The notes beneath the pieces were generated by a model that was not told the origin of the DNA, made no database searches, and saw only the letters and a program-made list of their open reading frames with translations. From Limonium bicolor (lineage: Eukaryota > Streptophyta > Magnoliopsida > Caryophyllales > Plumbaginaceae), in the NCBI GenBank assembly GCA_023374045.1, contig CM041779.1:271036062-271100061 (forward strand): a stretch of 64,000 bases of DNA. Reading direction: 5' to 3'. A program made the translations under genes and the position numbers. Every line of letters starts with the position of its first letter. Positions within the stretch are counted from its first letter, which is position 1. Shown here one piece after another: positions 13,771 to 25,566 of the stretch.

Positions 13771-14130
13771 TTGCAGGTGGAAGCGAGCGTGGAGATGGAC
13801 TATGTGTACTTGGACAGAGGGTGCTCCACAACTGGAAATCCCGACAAATTCAGCTCGCTTTCATCCTACAAAGGAGGTAAGGTCACCTTTGGAAACAACA
13901 ACCAAGGTGAAATCGTGGGAGTTGGCACCATAGGTAACCCCTCCAAGTTTAAGGTAGATGGAGTCCATCTGGTCACTGGACTTCAACCTAGTCTGTTAAG
14001 CATTTTTCAAATTTGTGAAAGATTCAATTTAGTACTTCTCTCATATGTCGTTTGCAAAGTTTTTGATGAACGTACAGGATCTCTAGAGCCACAGGACGTA
14101 AAGAAGGTAATATGTACAAGAAATGTCTAA
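13771..14130 (+). pseudogene. Copia protease remnant
   Basis: The frame encodes VYLDRGCSTTGN, corresponding to the copia aspartic protease motif LDSGCSxHMTG. The catalytic Asp remains, but the next Ser is Arg and the downstream HMTG is lost. Further on, GLQPSLLSIFQICERFNLV matches the region after the protease where families read NLLSISQLCD. The frame ends in unrelated sequence at 14130, where the deletion joins it to RT-derived sequence. Without its active-site context it is very unlikely to function. Confidence 0.75.
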
Positions 14131-14640
14131 ATGCCATCAATTCGGACGACCAAGTCTGTCTATGTGCTCGCTTTCAAGCAGCACCCAATCAGTCTTATCT
14201 CAAGGTGGTCAAGCGAATCTTTCGATACTTAAAAGGAACCAGTCAACTTCATCTATGGTACCTTCGTTCCCCTATATTACTTTATCTGGTTTTAGTGATT
14301 TTGACTGGTAGATTCTCTCCATGATCGAAAGAGTACATCTAGCAATGCAAAATTCCTTTGTCTATGCTTAGACTCTTGGTCCTCTACAAAGCAAAATTTT
14401 GCTGAGATCAAATTGGTATTTTCTGTGATAATAATTGTGCATTTAAAATCTCTGGAAACACATTGAAGAACCAAACACATTGAAATACGTTTCCATTTCT
14501 CGAAGGACTGTGTTGAGAAAAAGGTAATTCAACTTGACTTTGTTCCAATAGAGGATCAGCTAGCAGATATCTTTGCCAAGCCTCTTCCTACCACCTGATT
14601 CGAGGCACTCCGTTCAGCACTCAGAATGACTCAATCAATG
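14120..14640 (+). pseudogene. Copia RT/RNase H remnants after a large deletion
   Basis: Translation gives CLCARFQAAPNQSYLKVVKR followed by IFRYLKGTSQLHLWYP, the end of the copia reverse transcriptase domain. After further breaks comes HIEIRFHFSKD then VPIEDQLADIFAKPLPTT, the C-terminal RNase H region. Integrase and the RT core (the YVDD motif) are absent. Several stops and frameshifts interrupt the remaining pieces, so no pol product is possible. Confidence 0.8.
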
Positions 14641-15607
14641 GAAGACGGTAATCTCTCTTATCCCTTGGTTGTAATAATTAGTAGGTGTTGTTTGCATACT
14701 GTTTGAGTCAATCCGTGTTCTCATATCGATAGACTGTGTCTGTTCTTTGTATCCCTTAGCGATTTTCTTTAAAAAAAAAGAAGAAGAAGGGAGAGGACAA
14801 AGGCAAGGTACTCCGCTAACTTGTTTCTCCTGAACCAAAACGGACCTCGTCCACTCGGTTATTAAGCCTTTAAGGGTGCTTTATCACCTAACTTCCTAAG
14901 GATGCGAAACCTGGGAAAGTTGGCCCAAAGCTGTTACATGGGTGGAGAGAAAAGTCTGGGGGAGGACAGTCCCTGTGTGCTCAAACTTGTTAAATATCTA
15001 TGCATTGCAAATATAGAGCTATAAAGTCTTCAAAAATACAATGCAATGCAACAGGGATCATTACAAGTTATGAGTATATGGCAATGAAAGGTTTTGTGGA
15101 ATATGACAATACTTCTTGCCCCTTGTCGTCCATGAGTATGTTTGCGTTATGGATACAGTCTATTTGTTTTTTAATGTACGGATTGACTTAGACTCTGTTG
15201 CAAACTTCGCTTACTGATGACAGCAAAAAGGGGGAAGTAGTGAATCTCGTCTCTCACGAACGAGTCACTCTGGTTATGTTCTGGATTGACTCTGTCTCTG
15301 TGCGACTAGGTCTTAGGTGAAGTTTGGATATTCTGTTTCGTTTTTACTCTGTTGGTACTAGATCATGTTGGTTGCAGTTTTCTTAACTTAGTCATATATT
15401 CCCTTTTCCAATCTCTCTTAATAGGTTGTGGTTTGCCAAATTATGTTCATCGATTCAGGGGGAACTCTAACAGAGTTACTCAATCTATGCTGTGATTAAG
15501 GGGGAACTTGGAGAGGGTCAGTTCCCCAAAATTCTTTTTTTTCCCTTGTCTTGTTTTGCAGATTGACTCATTCGGGATTCACAAAAAGAGTTTTGCTATC
15601 ATCAGCA
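14641..15607 (+). other. 3' non-coding tail of the SIRE-like element
   Basis: About 1 kb between the RNase H remnant and the polypurine tract. Short phrases such as AGGGGGAACTC and AAGGGGGAACTTGG (about 15457 and 15498) repeat the polypurine style. No ORF with recognisable similarity. SIRE-type elements may carry an env-like ORF here; none is seen. Confidence 0.6.
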
Positions 15608-15620
15608 ACAAGGGGGAAAC
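15608..15620 (+). other. Polypurine tract
   Basis: ACAAGGGGGAAAC directly precedes the 3' LTR start and would prime plus-strand DNA synthesis. Confidence 0.85.
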
Positions 15621-16855
15621 TGTTGGAGTATGAAGGTGTTGCTGAGATAGTCAACCAGATCAAACGAGTCAATCACACTTCTCAAAACAAGACAGAGTCT
15701 GTCAACCTTGAAAGATCGAATGAGTCTCTGTCCTTACCGAAAGAGCGAGAGAGTCCATCCATGTGAATTCATCAATCAGTAACGAAATTCAAGGAGCAAC
15801 GTCCACTAAACCATAACAGTCATCAACTATCATCCTTGGGCCGAAATTCATGCAAAATGTGAGCAAAATCCAAAGCCTTGACTTTCTGGTAATTCGAGGA
15901 GTCTGTCGGTCAGTTGCGAAAATTAAGGAGCAAGTACAGCAACTACATTGACTTACAACGGTCATCAACGTTCAGACTTGGACCAAAATTCTCTCAACAT
16001 GGCACTAATCAGAAGACTTGGCTTCAGCTTCCGAAATATGGCTCCAGCTTCCGAAATTCAAGGAAAGAGTCATTGGTTCCTGAAATTTCGGAACTGACAG
16101 AGTCAGTCTACTACATCAGACGTGAAAGTCATAATTGAACGTTGCCAAGTCGTCCAATGGATTGGTAATTGTCCGAAAATTAAGGGCAAGGCTTAGCAAC
16201 GTTCATAAAGAAGTTAGGACCGGATTTTAAGCAACTACAACGTTCAGATGGCAGAAATTCGGAAGCAGACTCCCTCACCGGCTCCACTATATAAGAGAGT
16301 TGTATTTCATTTCTCATTGCAGCTTTCCAAGAGAATCATTCATAGCATTTGTTTAGAGAAAGCTTTGCCTATTTTAGAGAGAGAGAAAAAAAGAGAGAGA
16401 AGTACTAGATTCGTTTGTGCATATCGATAGAGTCTTTCTAGGTAGGACCTAGTTTTTCACTACACTTATCATTGAGCTGATCAGAGATTGTATTGGGTGA
16501 GTGAGTGAAAACCATGAAGTAGATCTCATCTACTGAGTGGGCATTATAAGTTGTTTTGTTTTGACCAGGAAATAAAATAACTTATATTGTGTATCCTGTG
16601 AGTTCGACAGAGTCCTCCACTTTCGAGTGTTAATCCATTTAGCTCTGCTAAGTCTATCTTACTTTACTACCTTGAGCAACTGCTTCCGCGCACTTAGTTC
16701 GACTAAGTGTTTCTACGTCTCAAGTGTTCTCACATACGAAGTTCGATTGAGTGCCTCTACATCACAGAGTGTTTCTTACTTTAAAGACCGATTGAGTCAA
16801 ACCAACTCTTAGACTCACACCTTGAGTTGGTTTGAGTCACCCACCCGATCCTACA
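15621..16855 (+). repeat. 3' LTR of the SIRE-like element
   Basis: Nearly identical to 11412-12636, with a few single-base changes and small insertions (for example an extra TTG after TATAAGAGAG). Followed by the target duplication GGAAA. Confidence 0.93.
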
Positions 16856-17742
16856 GGAAAATAGCTAGTGAATTGTTCTTAAGGAGATTATTAAAAGGCA
16901 TATGTGATGTTGAGTGTATTTGCAGGTTAAAGGCAATATATATGTGGGAAATTCAGTGTTTAAGTTTAATGCATTTAAGGGCCTATGAGCCATGTTATTT
17001 AAGGACCTAAGTGTCAAGCAATTTAAGTTTATGCACTATATTGTGATGTAGTGTAGTTTAAGGATTTAGATGTGTGTAAAGAACATTCTTTGTGAAGATG
17101 AGTGTCTTGGATGGTTAAAGGAGGAAAAACAATATGTTTGTGTAAGGAATGTGTATTAAGAGATTAAGTGTTTTTGATTGTAAAAGGGTGAAAACCTAAG
17201 TGTTTGTGTGTGAGAATACTCTTGATGGATTTTAGGTGTTCTTGAATGTCTAATGGTGAAAGCTATGTGCTTTGGTATAGCAATGTGCTAGAAGAACCCA
17301 TGTCAAAATTTAGATAATGTATAAGAAGTTTTAAGTGTTTGAAATGAGTTTTGGTGAGTTTGGAAGTGTTGAGAATGGTTAAGTGTTTTACTAGGGAAAG
17401 AAATGTGCATTAAGGTGTTTTAGAAGCAAAAAGGATTTAGGCATTATCTTGGAAGTTCTAGAAATCCAATGGGTGTTTTGGGATGTACTAAAGTCTTGGA
17501 GGAGTTTGTTAAGGTTTAGGTAATGTTGATGTACAAGGAGGAAATGATGTTTAGGTAAGGAAGATGTTTGAACTTGTGAAGAAAATTCTTGGAAGGACAT
17601 GAAGTATTTTTGGTGGGCTAAATATAGTGTGGGAACATGCTATAAACCTAAGGGGGAAGTATTATGAGTATTGAGCATTTAGGCAAGAAATGAGTAAGTG
17701 TTTAAGGTATAGAAAATGGAGTTTTGGGCACGTCCGAACTAC

Positions 17743-17968
17743 CGTCCGAACATGGACGTTCGGACATGCCCTATTGCACGTAAGTCACCTGAACTTCGAC
17801 CGGTGTCCGAACTACCGTCCGAATTTGGAAGTTCGGACACACCTATCTCTATATTCTGTTTTGGCCTCAAACAACGTCCGAACTTGGGAAGCTCGGACGC
17901 ATGTTCGGACAGTCGTCTATTTACACCCATTTGAGCCTCGAACAGTGTCCGAACTTGGGAAGTCCGGA
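17743..17968. repeat. Four palindromes spaced 59-74 bp inside the plus-strand LTR
   Basis: Palindromes of the form GTCCGAACTTGGGAAGTTCG followed by GAC begin near 17743, 17817, 17876 and 17947. Extra half-sites (ACCGTCCGAA, GTTCGGACA) lie beside them. Copy number, spacing and position in the LTR match the array at 1226-1450, but the palindrome arms are different (GTCCGAA instead of GACCGAA). Confidence 0.8.
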
Positions 17969-20900
17969 CACAAGTTCGGACAAGGCGCTGTATGGACCAA
18001 AAACATTGTTTAAGGTTATAGGATGATGGGGATTATTAAGTAATGATGTTATAAGATTGTTAAGGACATGTTAAGTGAGTTATAATGGCAATTTAGTGGG
18101 GGAAAAGTTGTATTAAAACGTAAAAGTAAAACAAGTTAAAATGTGAAGTTATTTAACTAGTTAACGGGGATAAGTTGTGAGCATTAGACTTTAAACAATC
18201 GTGTTACCCCGATGTTAATAAAAGTAAATGTAATGTTACCAGTTGTTCAAAGATGTTACGAGGAACATGTGATGGCACGTTAGAGTGAAACCCCGGTGAC
18301 AGGTATGGTTTTCTTGCAACCTGTGTCCTACCGGATTACACCGGCTTGTATGCCAATGTGTTTTTCTGTATGTTTGCCACGTTGTAAGATAAAACATGTA
18401 ATGTGTTTATAGTAATTCATATATGTGGCGTGTCTAGTTCTGATACCATTTAACCTCGAAAGTGTTAAACTTAGCTAACTGAGTCTAGGATCACATGAGA
18501 GATCGGTATTCGGAATTTAACGACCCGGACCATGGGACGTTCTAACCACGGCTATGCGTGAGTTAATTGTGTAATGTTGTGTGTGAATGTATGGACCTCC
18601 CTCGTGTGTTTAACCCAGTCGAAATACCTTCTTGGTGTGTGGGTGTGATAGGCTCCATAGTGGGGCTCTAACTAGTTATCTACAAGTAAATATGTACTAA
18701 CGGGGGTGAGGAATCCGGTTAGGCCGTCGGCGTTGTTTGGGAGTGGGTATCCTTTTTAGCCTTACCCTCCTCTCTGTTATGGTTGTTTCCCTCACGGGTT
18801 ACGATCTCCCATTAGCTTACTCCAAAGCTTAGCTATTCTGACTTATGATCGGTTTAGGGGGAACATGTGTTTATGTGGTGTGTTCGGGTCACCATATCCG
18901 AACCATCTTAACTTAAGTTACTCATCCGACTATTAGGACGGTAATGAGTGTTGTATAACGAGTTTATCATGAGGGTGACATCATTCTCTAGGCTCACCAG
19001 TGAATTAACTATGTTTGGGTCGGTTCCTAAGAGAACCGTTCCCGTTATGTTATGCGTTGTTGTTGTACTGCAATTCCCATTGCGATGTTGTTATGTGCAC
19101 GTTGAAACGTGAAAAGTGTTGTTATGTAGTGTATGTTATATGTTGTAAAATGTGGAGTATGTGGATCATGGATATGAATCCCAGTTTGTGATAAGAGGCG
19201 TTTAAGGATAACCCGATTAATGGGTGAGTGTCGTCTATTAAGGAAGTAGCTCCATTAGAGGAGAAACACTCTAGGGGTAATGAACACCATGAGTGACTTA
19301 TCAAGTAAGGATGTGTTATCTGTTTGTTGAGCCCATTGAGATGGAATGTTATGTGTTGTGTGTTTATAGTTTACATACATGATTCAAATATAATCAATCG
19401 CATGCTAAGACGACAATTAGTTGTGCGTGGCCCGGTAGCATGCGGGCTGCGGGATTACCATACCAGCAAAGGTGCTGAGCCCCTGGGGGGCCACCCTTTC
19501 TCTTCTTTTTCCTATTTCAGGTACAAGGAGCTGGAAGCCGTTCGAGAGTAGGACGGGGTAGTCGTTTGTACATGGGTAATCATTTTAGGTGTACTTGTAC
19601 AGTAGGTGTAGTAAGACCGAAATTGTAATCGACATTAGTTTGTGAATACTCGGTACAGTTGGAAGGTATGTGTATGTTTTGTTGTTAATGAAAAAGGGAT
19701 AGCAATGTGTAGTCGCTCGGGAATCTAGTCCATCAGACCGATGCAATGTATATGTAATAGCCTTGTTAGCCACGTGGGTGGTTAACGGCGTGTAACACCA
19801 ATGAGTTAAGTAATGTGATGAAGTATGTTTTTCCGCTGCAGTTTGTTGTAAGTGTGTTAATGTTGGATGGGGTGTTACATAAAATTTCAAGTCAAAATAC
19901 ATTCGGGAAGGTATTTAAATTAACTCAACAAGTTAGGGTTATTTACTGGAATTTATTAAAACTTAATCTGAAACGTTTTAATCTCGGCCGTCCAAATCTC
20001 TTAACTAACATCGGACGGCTGACAAGCAGCGAGTTCATCAGTGAAAGACAAATCGAACCCGAGTACTAAATCTTCAATATCTCCCAATCTACAGAACGAA
20101 ATCGAGTGATTCTTGTTTGTATGGTTTCGAAATTAAATTACGGTTCTAATGACACCGATTTCTCCAATTATAATGCAGTATTCAATGGTTTTCGAATTCG
20201 ATTTCGAGGTTAGGGTTCTTAAGAGTTTTCGAATTCGATTCTCCCAAATTCACTCAATCTAAAGTGTAATTGATGCAATTGAATCATGGTTTTGACCGAT
20301 AATGTAACATATAGTTTAGCAAGGTTGAAGGAATTTGAAGAAAACTTACCGGAATTGCTCGAATCGAGCATATTTGTTTTCGGTTTCTGGAAAAACGCCC
20401 CCTTTACAACCCGATTGAGTAGCCTACTTTGCAACGCTATAATTTACAGTACAGAAGGAGCTAGAACTAGTTCTTGGGCTTAATCTAAAGAAGAAACTTA
20501 GCTATACACAATGATAGCAAGAACTCACCCTAACTTGCACTACACAGAAAGAAATCGAAGCTGGAAGTTGCGAGTTTACCTTGCGTTTTCTGGAAAGAAA
20601 ACTATGATTTTTTGCTGTGACAAAACCGAAACTTTAGACACCTTGTTCTTCCAAACGGTTGAGAATTGGCTTAGGCCATCAACATGAAAGTTTTAGAGGG
20701 ATTAGAGCTCTTCAAAACGAGCTAAATAACATGAAATTTGGCTGAGAAACGAAGAAGTTATGGCTAGACGAAGTTACCTGATTCGAAGGAAAAACTGGAA
20801 ACTGCAGTTAGGGTTTTGCAGGGTGGCCACTTTGGCTCGAATTTCCGGTTGATTTAGGATGAATTAGGGTTAGTGTGAGCTATGGTTGTTTATAGGAAGT

Positions 20901-21474
20901 GTAGGAGAAGGCAACAAAGAAGACGGTTCTCAAAAATTCCATAAGATGAGAAAGTTATGAAGGTCACAAGATAGGGCAAAGACTGGTTTCTGTTACCGGA
21001 ATTATAGGAGATAAAACGGCTAAGTGTTGGGGCACGATTACCGAGGCGTGCGCTGACTCAGCAGAACGTGCCACGTCGGCCTTTTTTTCAAATTTTGGCT
21101 CTAAACTTCATTTGATCATAACTTTGGCTAGGATGATCCGTTTTTGACGTTCTTTTTATCGATCTTCATGGTTTTCCATAAACTATTTATTGGTATAAGT
21201 TTCATGGCCTGGTTTGAGCATTCTCAAAAAGTCAACCCTAGCAAGGCTTAATAATCTTTAAGGTTTCTATAATTTTATTTTGACTTTTATGTTTCAAAAC
21301 GATGTTCCGACTCTTTCTAAAATCTTTATAATATACTTGGAGTGTTTATAAATTTTTTCAAGATTTATTGACTTATAAATCTTATTATTAAATTCATAAT
21401 ACTATATAATAATATATAATAATTAAACATTAAATTGTATTCTTTAGAGTTAAATAGGAGGAATCCCCTAAATT

Positions 21475-21600
21475 AATTTCCATAATTCCATATAATATTA
21501 ATACTCATAATTCCATACAATAATTTAATATTCATAATTCCTTATACTAATTTAATATTCATAATTCCATATAATAATTTAATACTTAATAGTATTATTA
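21475..21600 (+). repeat. AT-rich tandem repeat
   Basis: The phrases CATAATTCCATATAATA and TTTAATATTCATAATTCC alternate with a period of roughly 35 bp over about four copies, inside the minus-strand LTR fragment. Confidence 0.7.
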
Positions 21601-21619
21601 AAGGTTTAATAAAAGAAAT

Positions 21620-21649
21620 CCCCTAAATTAATTTAAATTAATTTAGGGG
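21620..21649. repeat. 30-bp perfect palindrome at an LTR terminus
   Basis: The arm CCCCTAAATTAATTT is followed immediately by its exact reverse complement, with no spacer. It overlaps the ACCCC of the TGAAATACCCC terminus, so the LTR end could fold into a hairpin. Confidence 0.9.
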
Positions 21650-21656
21650 TATTTCA

Positions 21657-23634
21657 GACAACATGTCGGAAGAATCAAGTTAATATTCACTAAAATACAA
21701 TAGTATGTATAATAGATTTCAAAAGAGCTGGATAGAAAATCTATTACTCATTGAGTTCACTACGGTAAGAAATACCACGAGTTGATTGATAAACCTTATT
21801 CCCAAGATAAAAAGGGGATAAAAGGTAGTGTCTAACACATAAAGAATAACGAGAAGGGCGAATAAACCCCAAGTTATTAGGGTCACGCAGCAGAAGCTAG
21901 TGGGCCCATAAGTCTAAGGTTTGATATACCTAGTGAATAAATGGCTAATTAGCAATGCCTTGAAGCCTCTAAGGCTAGAACCGAACCCGGTTAAGAGTTA
22001 AACAACTCCGATGAAAATTCTTGGCGCTGGGACTAACCAACAACATGGTTAAGACCCTTTGATCAAGGAACATTGTACAATAGACCACATGGAAATTAGA
22101 ACACTCCATGACGGCTGAACGCCTTAGACCAATGTCCAATGTTGACACATGGTAGATTACGTGGGCGTAATCCCTTTTTAAGAGGGGTAGAGCGAAAACC
22201 GTGAAGTGTAAGTTTTACGTGATAAATGCGTAAACGACAATGCGCATAGCGCAAAAGAATTTGTTTTGATGATTGATACTTATGTTACATAAACATTTGT
22301 ACTCACTCATGGTGTAAATTTTGGTTATTTGTGAGATTAGTAGGGAAAAGGAGTGAAGAAACTCTTGGGGAATGAGAACCCCGATTGGTAATAGTATGAG
22401 ACATGAGCCGTTATGAAATCGATGTTGAGAAATGAGTATGTTTGGGAGATTTGATGAGTATAAATCGGTATGAAACCGATGTTGAACCTAGTGGGAATTG
22501 AGTCCCTTAGGTGACTTGATTGATTTTACTTGTGAACGATTGGAGGATAGAAAATTAATTGGAGAACTAAATTTGAATTCCTTAGGTATAGTAGTCGAAG
22601 ATAAATTAACTAATAACTGATGAGATGTCTAATAAGTGAGGAAAAGAATTCTAGAAATTGGAAATGTATTGTCTTGGTGATTATGACTAGAAAAATAAAA
22701 AGATAGAAAATGAAATAATGTTTGACTATTTGATTGTGTGAATTGAGGTGGGAGGTGGAACTTGATTTGCTAGCGATCAAGGGAAACCGAACACAAATTG
22801 GGGTGGATAAATAGTTCAACACCGATGCTGATCACATTGAGGTTTAATGACTCTTGAAGCTCCCTATAAGTGGCCACAAGTAATAACACTAGTAATAGGT
22901 GTAAACGTCACAAATTGGAATTGGGAGTTGTATTGACTTTTCAAAATGAATTTCTAAACTGATTTTGGGTACAAATGGTTTTATTCAAACTTGAGAATGA
23001 GGATCGGTTTTGAAACCGCTCCCACGGGTGCTAGTTGGACCTTCTCAAGGCTAGGCGCCGGTATCGGGTCAAACCTGGGAAGTAAGGCTAGTTGTGAGCC
23101 GGTGGGAGTGAGGATAGTTTTGAAACCTCTGTCACCCGCCGTGGCTACGGCCTTAAGTCTTGATGACCGGTTGAACGGTGGGCGTGTGTTTTGTATTTTT
23201 CCAAGGGAAGCCGGATATGAGTAGTCCGGTATGGGGAGAGTGCCTAATTTGTAGCCTGAGGATCTCTAGATGTGCAAATGAATTTGATCAAGAACCAAAG
23301 GACCGTAGGGCCAGAAAGCGTAAGTGCCCGAAGTCATGACGGCCGTGAACCAGAAAGCGTAAGTGTTCAAACGTGATCGGTACCTGAGGGATCACTCGAT
23401 ATGGGAGAGGATTGTGTGCCTTCTTTATCTGCGGATGGACCCCATTTGGAAAAAGAATATTTTTGATTGCTATGCATGTAGTGACATGTTTTTTGGATGT
23501 GTGGTATACATCGAGCCGGACTTTTGGTGTCCGGCAGGTTATATAGAGGTTATAACCTTAGCATAGAATACCTATGTGACTAACGATTTTAGATTCACTA
23601 ACTTTGAGGGCAAAGTTCTTTAAGGGGGGTAGAT
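21657..23634 (+). pseudogene. Degenerate 3' interior of a gypsy-like element, ending in a polypurine tract
   Basis: The segment ends with a clear polypurine tract, TTTAAGGGGGGTAGAT (about 23619-23634), directly before an LTR start. The last readable codons, 23588-23620, give the peptide FTNFEGKVL then stop, resembling the C-terminal end of chromovirus (Tekay/Del-like) pol. Upstream no conserved domain could be read. Two similar ~100-bp blocks beginning GTTTTGAAACC lie at 23005 and 23115, and CCAGAAAGCGTAAGTG occurs twice (about 23300 and 23350). Most of the element's coding region is missing or eroded beyond recognition. Confidence 0.45.
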
Positions 23635-23983
23635 TGAAATACCCCGAACTTAATTAGGGTGATTAAATTACTCTAATATGACATTTGAGGGCCTATTAGT
23701 GCCTAAAGAATTTTGGTAAAGGAAATAAATCCAAAAGAAAAGAGAAAACGCTTAAAAAGTGAAAAACGCAAAAATGAGCGTTACGTGATCATAGGTGGAA
23801 TACGACCTCGACAAGGGTCTTAGATAGATTTACAAGGCTTAATAATGCCTGAATGATATACGGGAACAAATCCCGAAGAAAACGGATCCATAAAATGAAT
23901 TAAAAACGCTAATAAAGCTTTAGCGCACGTTTTTCGAGAAAACCCGAAAACGTGACTTTGAGTGGTCAAATGAACCCGTAAGA
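23635..23983 (+). repeat. 5' fragment of a 3' LTR, truncated
   Basis: Starts TGAAATACCCCGAACTT right after the polypurine tract. It shares an extended block with 3365-3000 read on minus, including GTTTTTCGAGAAAA and CGAAAACGTGACTTT. It breaks off near 23983, where SIRE-like non-autonomous sequence begins; the rest of this LTR was not found downstream. Confidence 0.7.
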
Positions 23984-24012
23984 AAGCAGGGAAGGACAAA
24001 GGGAAGAAAAAG

Positions 24013-25133
24013 ATGGCGCTGTCATCACATGGTCAAGAGCTCGAGGAGCTCTTCCAGGCCAAGAAGGAGGTTGCGAAGTTGCAGCCACCCCAAGCTCTCA
24101 AGCTTCTGAAGAAGCTCAAAGAGTGGAGTCAGCAATGTTCAAAGCTGAGAATGTCAATGACAAGTCCTGTCCCGTCTTAGCAAAGACGTTGGACTTGGAC
24201 TGGATGGAGAAAATGGGTCTTGGGAAGATCTAGGAGCTACTGGAGTTCCAAGGATGGGTAGACTTCTTTTAGGAACCTATCCTCATCTACGCCGAGCTGC
24301 TCAAAGAGCACATAACGTATCTTGGACCACTCCAGAGTGATGAAAACAATGACTACCTCATCTCTACAGTCCAGGGTGTCACAATCAACATCACTAAATC
24401 CTGGATATGCAAGACCTTCGGCTTGGAATCAAAAGGGTTGGTTGTTCGAAAGGACACCACCTGGAATGACTTGGGTGCTTAAAGAGGGAAGATGGTCCAG
24501 CTACTCAACAAAGGGGCTACAATGAAGAATTTCAACGTCGTGGAGATGTCCATCCCTGACAGGGTCCTATTCAGCATCCTCACCCACAACATCACCCCAC
24601 GGAACCAACACACTCACATTGTCAATGCATGAGATGTGAGATTGTTGTATGCGCTTAAGACCAAGGAAAAAATTGATCTTCTAGTGATGATCCTGCAAAC
24701 TATAGAGGATAGTCGCTTTGTGAATCAAGGTCTAGTGCATGGGGGAGTGGTGACCAAGGCGCTACAAGAAAACGGAGTGGACACCGACAGGTTCCACGAG
24801 TGTGCGCGCACCGCTCAGGACAGCATCTGTTCAGAGTTGTTGTCCAAAATGAGGATCAAGACGACGGGAGATAAGCTAGTGGTCGCCCAGAAACCCACAA
24901 AGAGCGAGGACTCAAGGTCAGAGCCTCGACCAACCGCAAGAGCATCGGCACTCAAGAGGAAGAGAAGTCTCTCACCGGTTCATGACAGGTCGGGGACCAG
25001 TCTGGATACTTCAGCTAGGGATGTTCTAAAGAGTGTGAGAGTTACTCTCATTGCTGTGCAGGCCGTTTCCAAAGAACCAAGTGTTCATCACATGGTTCAG
25101 GGAGCTATAAACTTCATAGACTCCCACCTCTAG
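24013..25133 (+). pseudogene. Putative plant transposon protein (PF20167-like), decayed
   Basis: Begins MALSSHGQELEELFQAKKEV, then changes frame and carries at least four stops. Readable blocks: ILIYAELLKEHITYLGPL, GVTINITKSWICKTFGLES, FSILTHNITPRNQHTHIVNA and a basic tail with ASALKRKRSLSPVHD. The order resembles the 'putative plant transposon protein' domain: a block like SISEFLG...WLDY, then a block like ILTHNILPRKGHYDEV. That domain is common in non-autonomous plant LTR elements and of unknown role. The last 165 codons (24636-25133) are open. The family assignment is from memory of the motif pattern. Confidence 0.55.
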
Positions 25134-25566
25134 CTTGAGTGTTCTTTGTCTCTTAGAGACATGAGTGAAACCATGAGCAAAATTAGTTTTTACTTAGTTT
25201 TTTTCTTTTTCACTAATGTTTTGCTGCCATTGACTATTTGTTTCTAAGACAATCTTTTGATATAAATGAAATGTGACTGTTACTTTGTCAACTTGAATGT
25301 TCAAAACTTTGTTTACAAAATGGTTTATTGCATTGGTTGTTTCTTCCTTGATTAAAAATTACAACTGATCAGAGATATTTAGTCCCATCCATTCCACTAA
25401 TCCTATCTCCAAACTTGATACCTAAAAAACCTACAAACATAGCCCACAGGATGTAGCACCTCATTTATTACCACTCACCGAGCAGTCGTCGAGCATATCC
25501 TCAAATGTATACATATACTTGCTCAGTTCATTTGCCACTCACGATCATCATTTCACATCTCACAAA

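Larger units (their letters stand above)
11412..16855 (+). mobile_element. SIRE-like Ty1/copia element, internally deleted, young
   Basis: Complete element of 5444 bp flanked by a perfect 5-bp target duplication GGAAA (11407-11411 and 16856-16860). LTRs of 1225 and 1235 bp start TGTTGGAGTATGAAG and end CCCGATCCTACA. They differ only by scattered substitutions and small indels, so insertion was recent. Order: 5' LTR, iMet-tRNA primer site, intact gag ORF, protease remnant, large deletion covering integrase and most of reverse transcriptase, short RT/RNase H remnants, a ~1-kb non-coding tail, polypurine tract, 3' LTR. Being gag-proficient but pol-deficient, it could only move with enzymes supplied in trans. 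It is inserted in the long gypsy-type LTR. Confidence 0.93.
9858..19879 (+). mobile_element. Long gypsy-type LTR, about 4.6 kb, split by a nested copia element
   Basis: Starts TGAAATACCCCAAACC at 9858 and ends GGGGTGTTACA at 19879, giving TG...CA ends. Removing the nested insertion (11412-16860) leaves about 4.6 kb. A likely transcript start lies near 10640-10690 (CATAAATATC then a CCTT-rich leader). A donor-like CTTCAAGGTAAGG is at 10960-10972 and an acceptor-like CCTATTTCAG at 19512-19521, suggesting a spliced LTR leader. No matching 5-bp TSD is visible (GTTGC before, TAAAA after), no primer-binding site follows and no polypurine tract precedes, so it is a solo LTR or a rearranged end. Similar segments in opposite orientation occur at 1-3365. 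Confidence 0.55.
19880..21656 (-). repeat. LTR-derived fragment, minus strand
   Basis: Read on minus this starts TGAAATACCCC at 21656, the superfamily terminus, then runs through an AT-rich stretch to a promoter-like region (CCTATAAACAACC, about 20885 on minus) and a leader with donor-like CGCAAGGTAAAC near 20585. It stops abruptly at the end of the plus-strand LTR (19879). A 30-bp perfect palindrome marks its terminus. No protein-coding content is evident; reading frames at 20219-20483 are unsupported. Confidence 0.5.

Noticed and set aside
17690..18013. 107-codon plus frame and overlapping frames
   Set aside because: Again a by-product of a palindrome array in a non-coding LTR leader.
18440..18456. 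TGGTATCAGA-like primer-binding site on the minus strand
   Set aside because: The homologous copy near 690-705 reads CGGTATCGGA, sequence similarity continues without a break on both sides, and no LTR end (CA) adjoins it.
9853..19884. 5-bp target duplication for the long plus-strand LTR
   Set aside because: Flanks GTTGC and TAAAA differ, so a simple solo-LTR insertion is not demonstrated.
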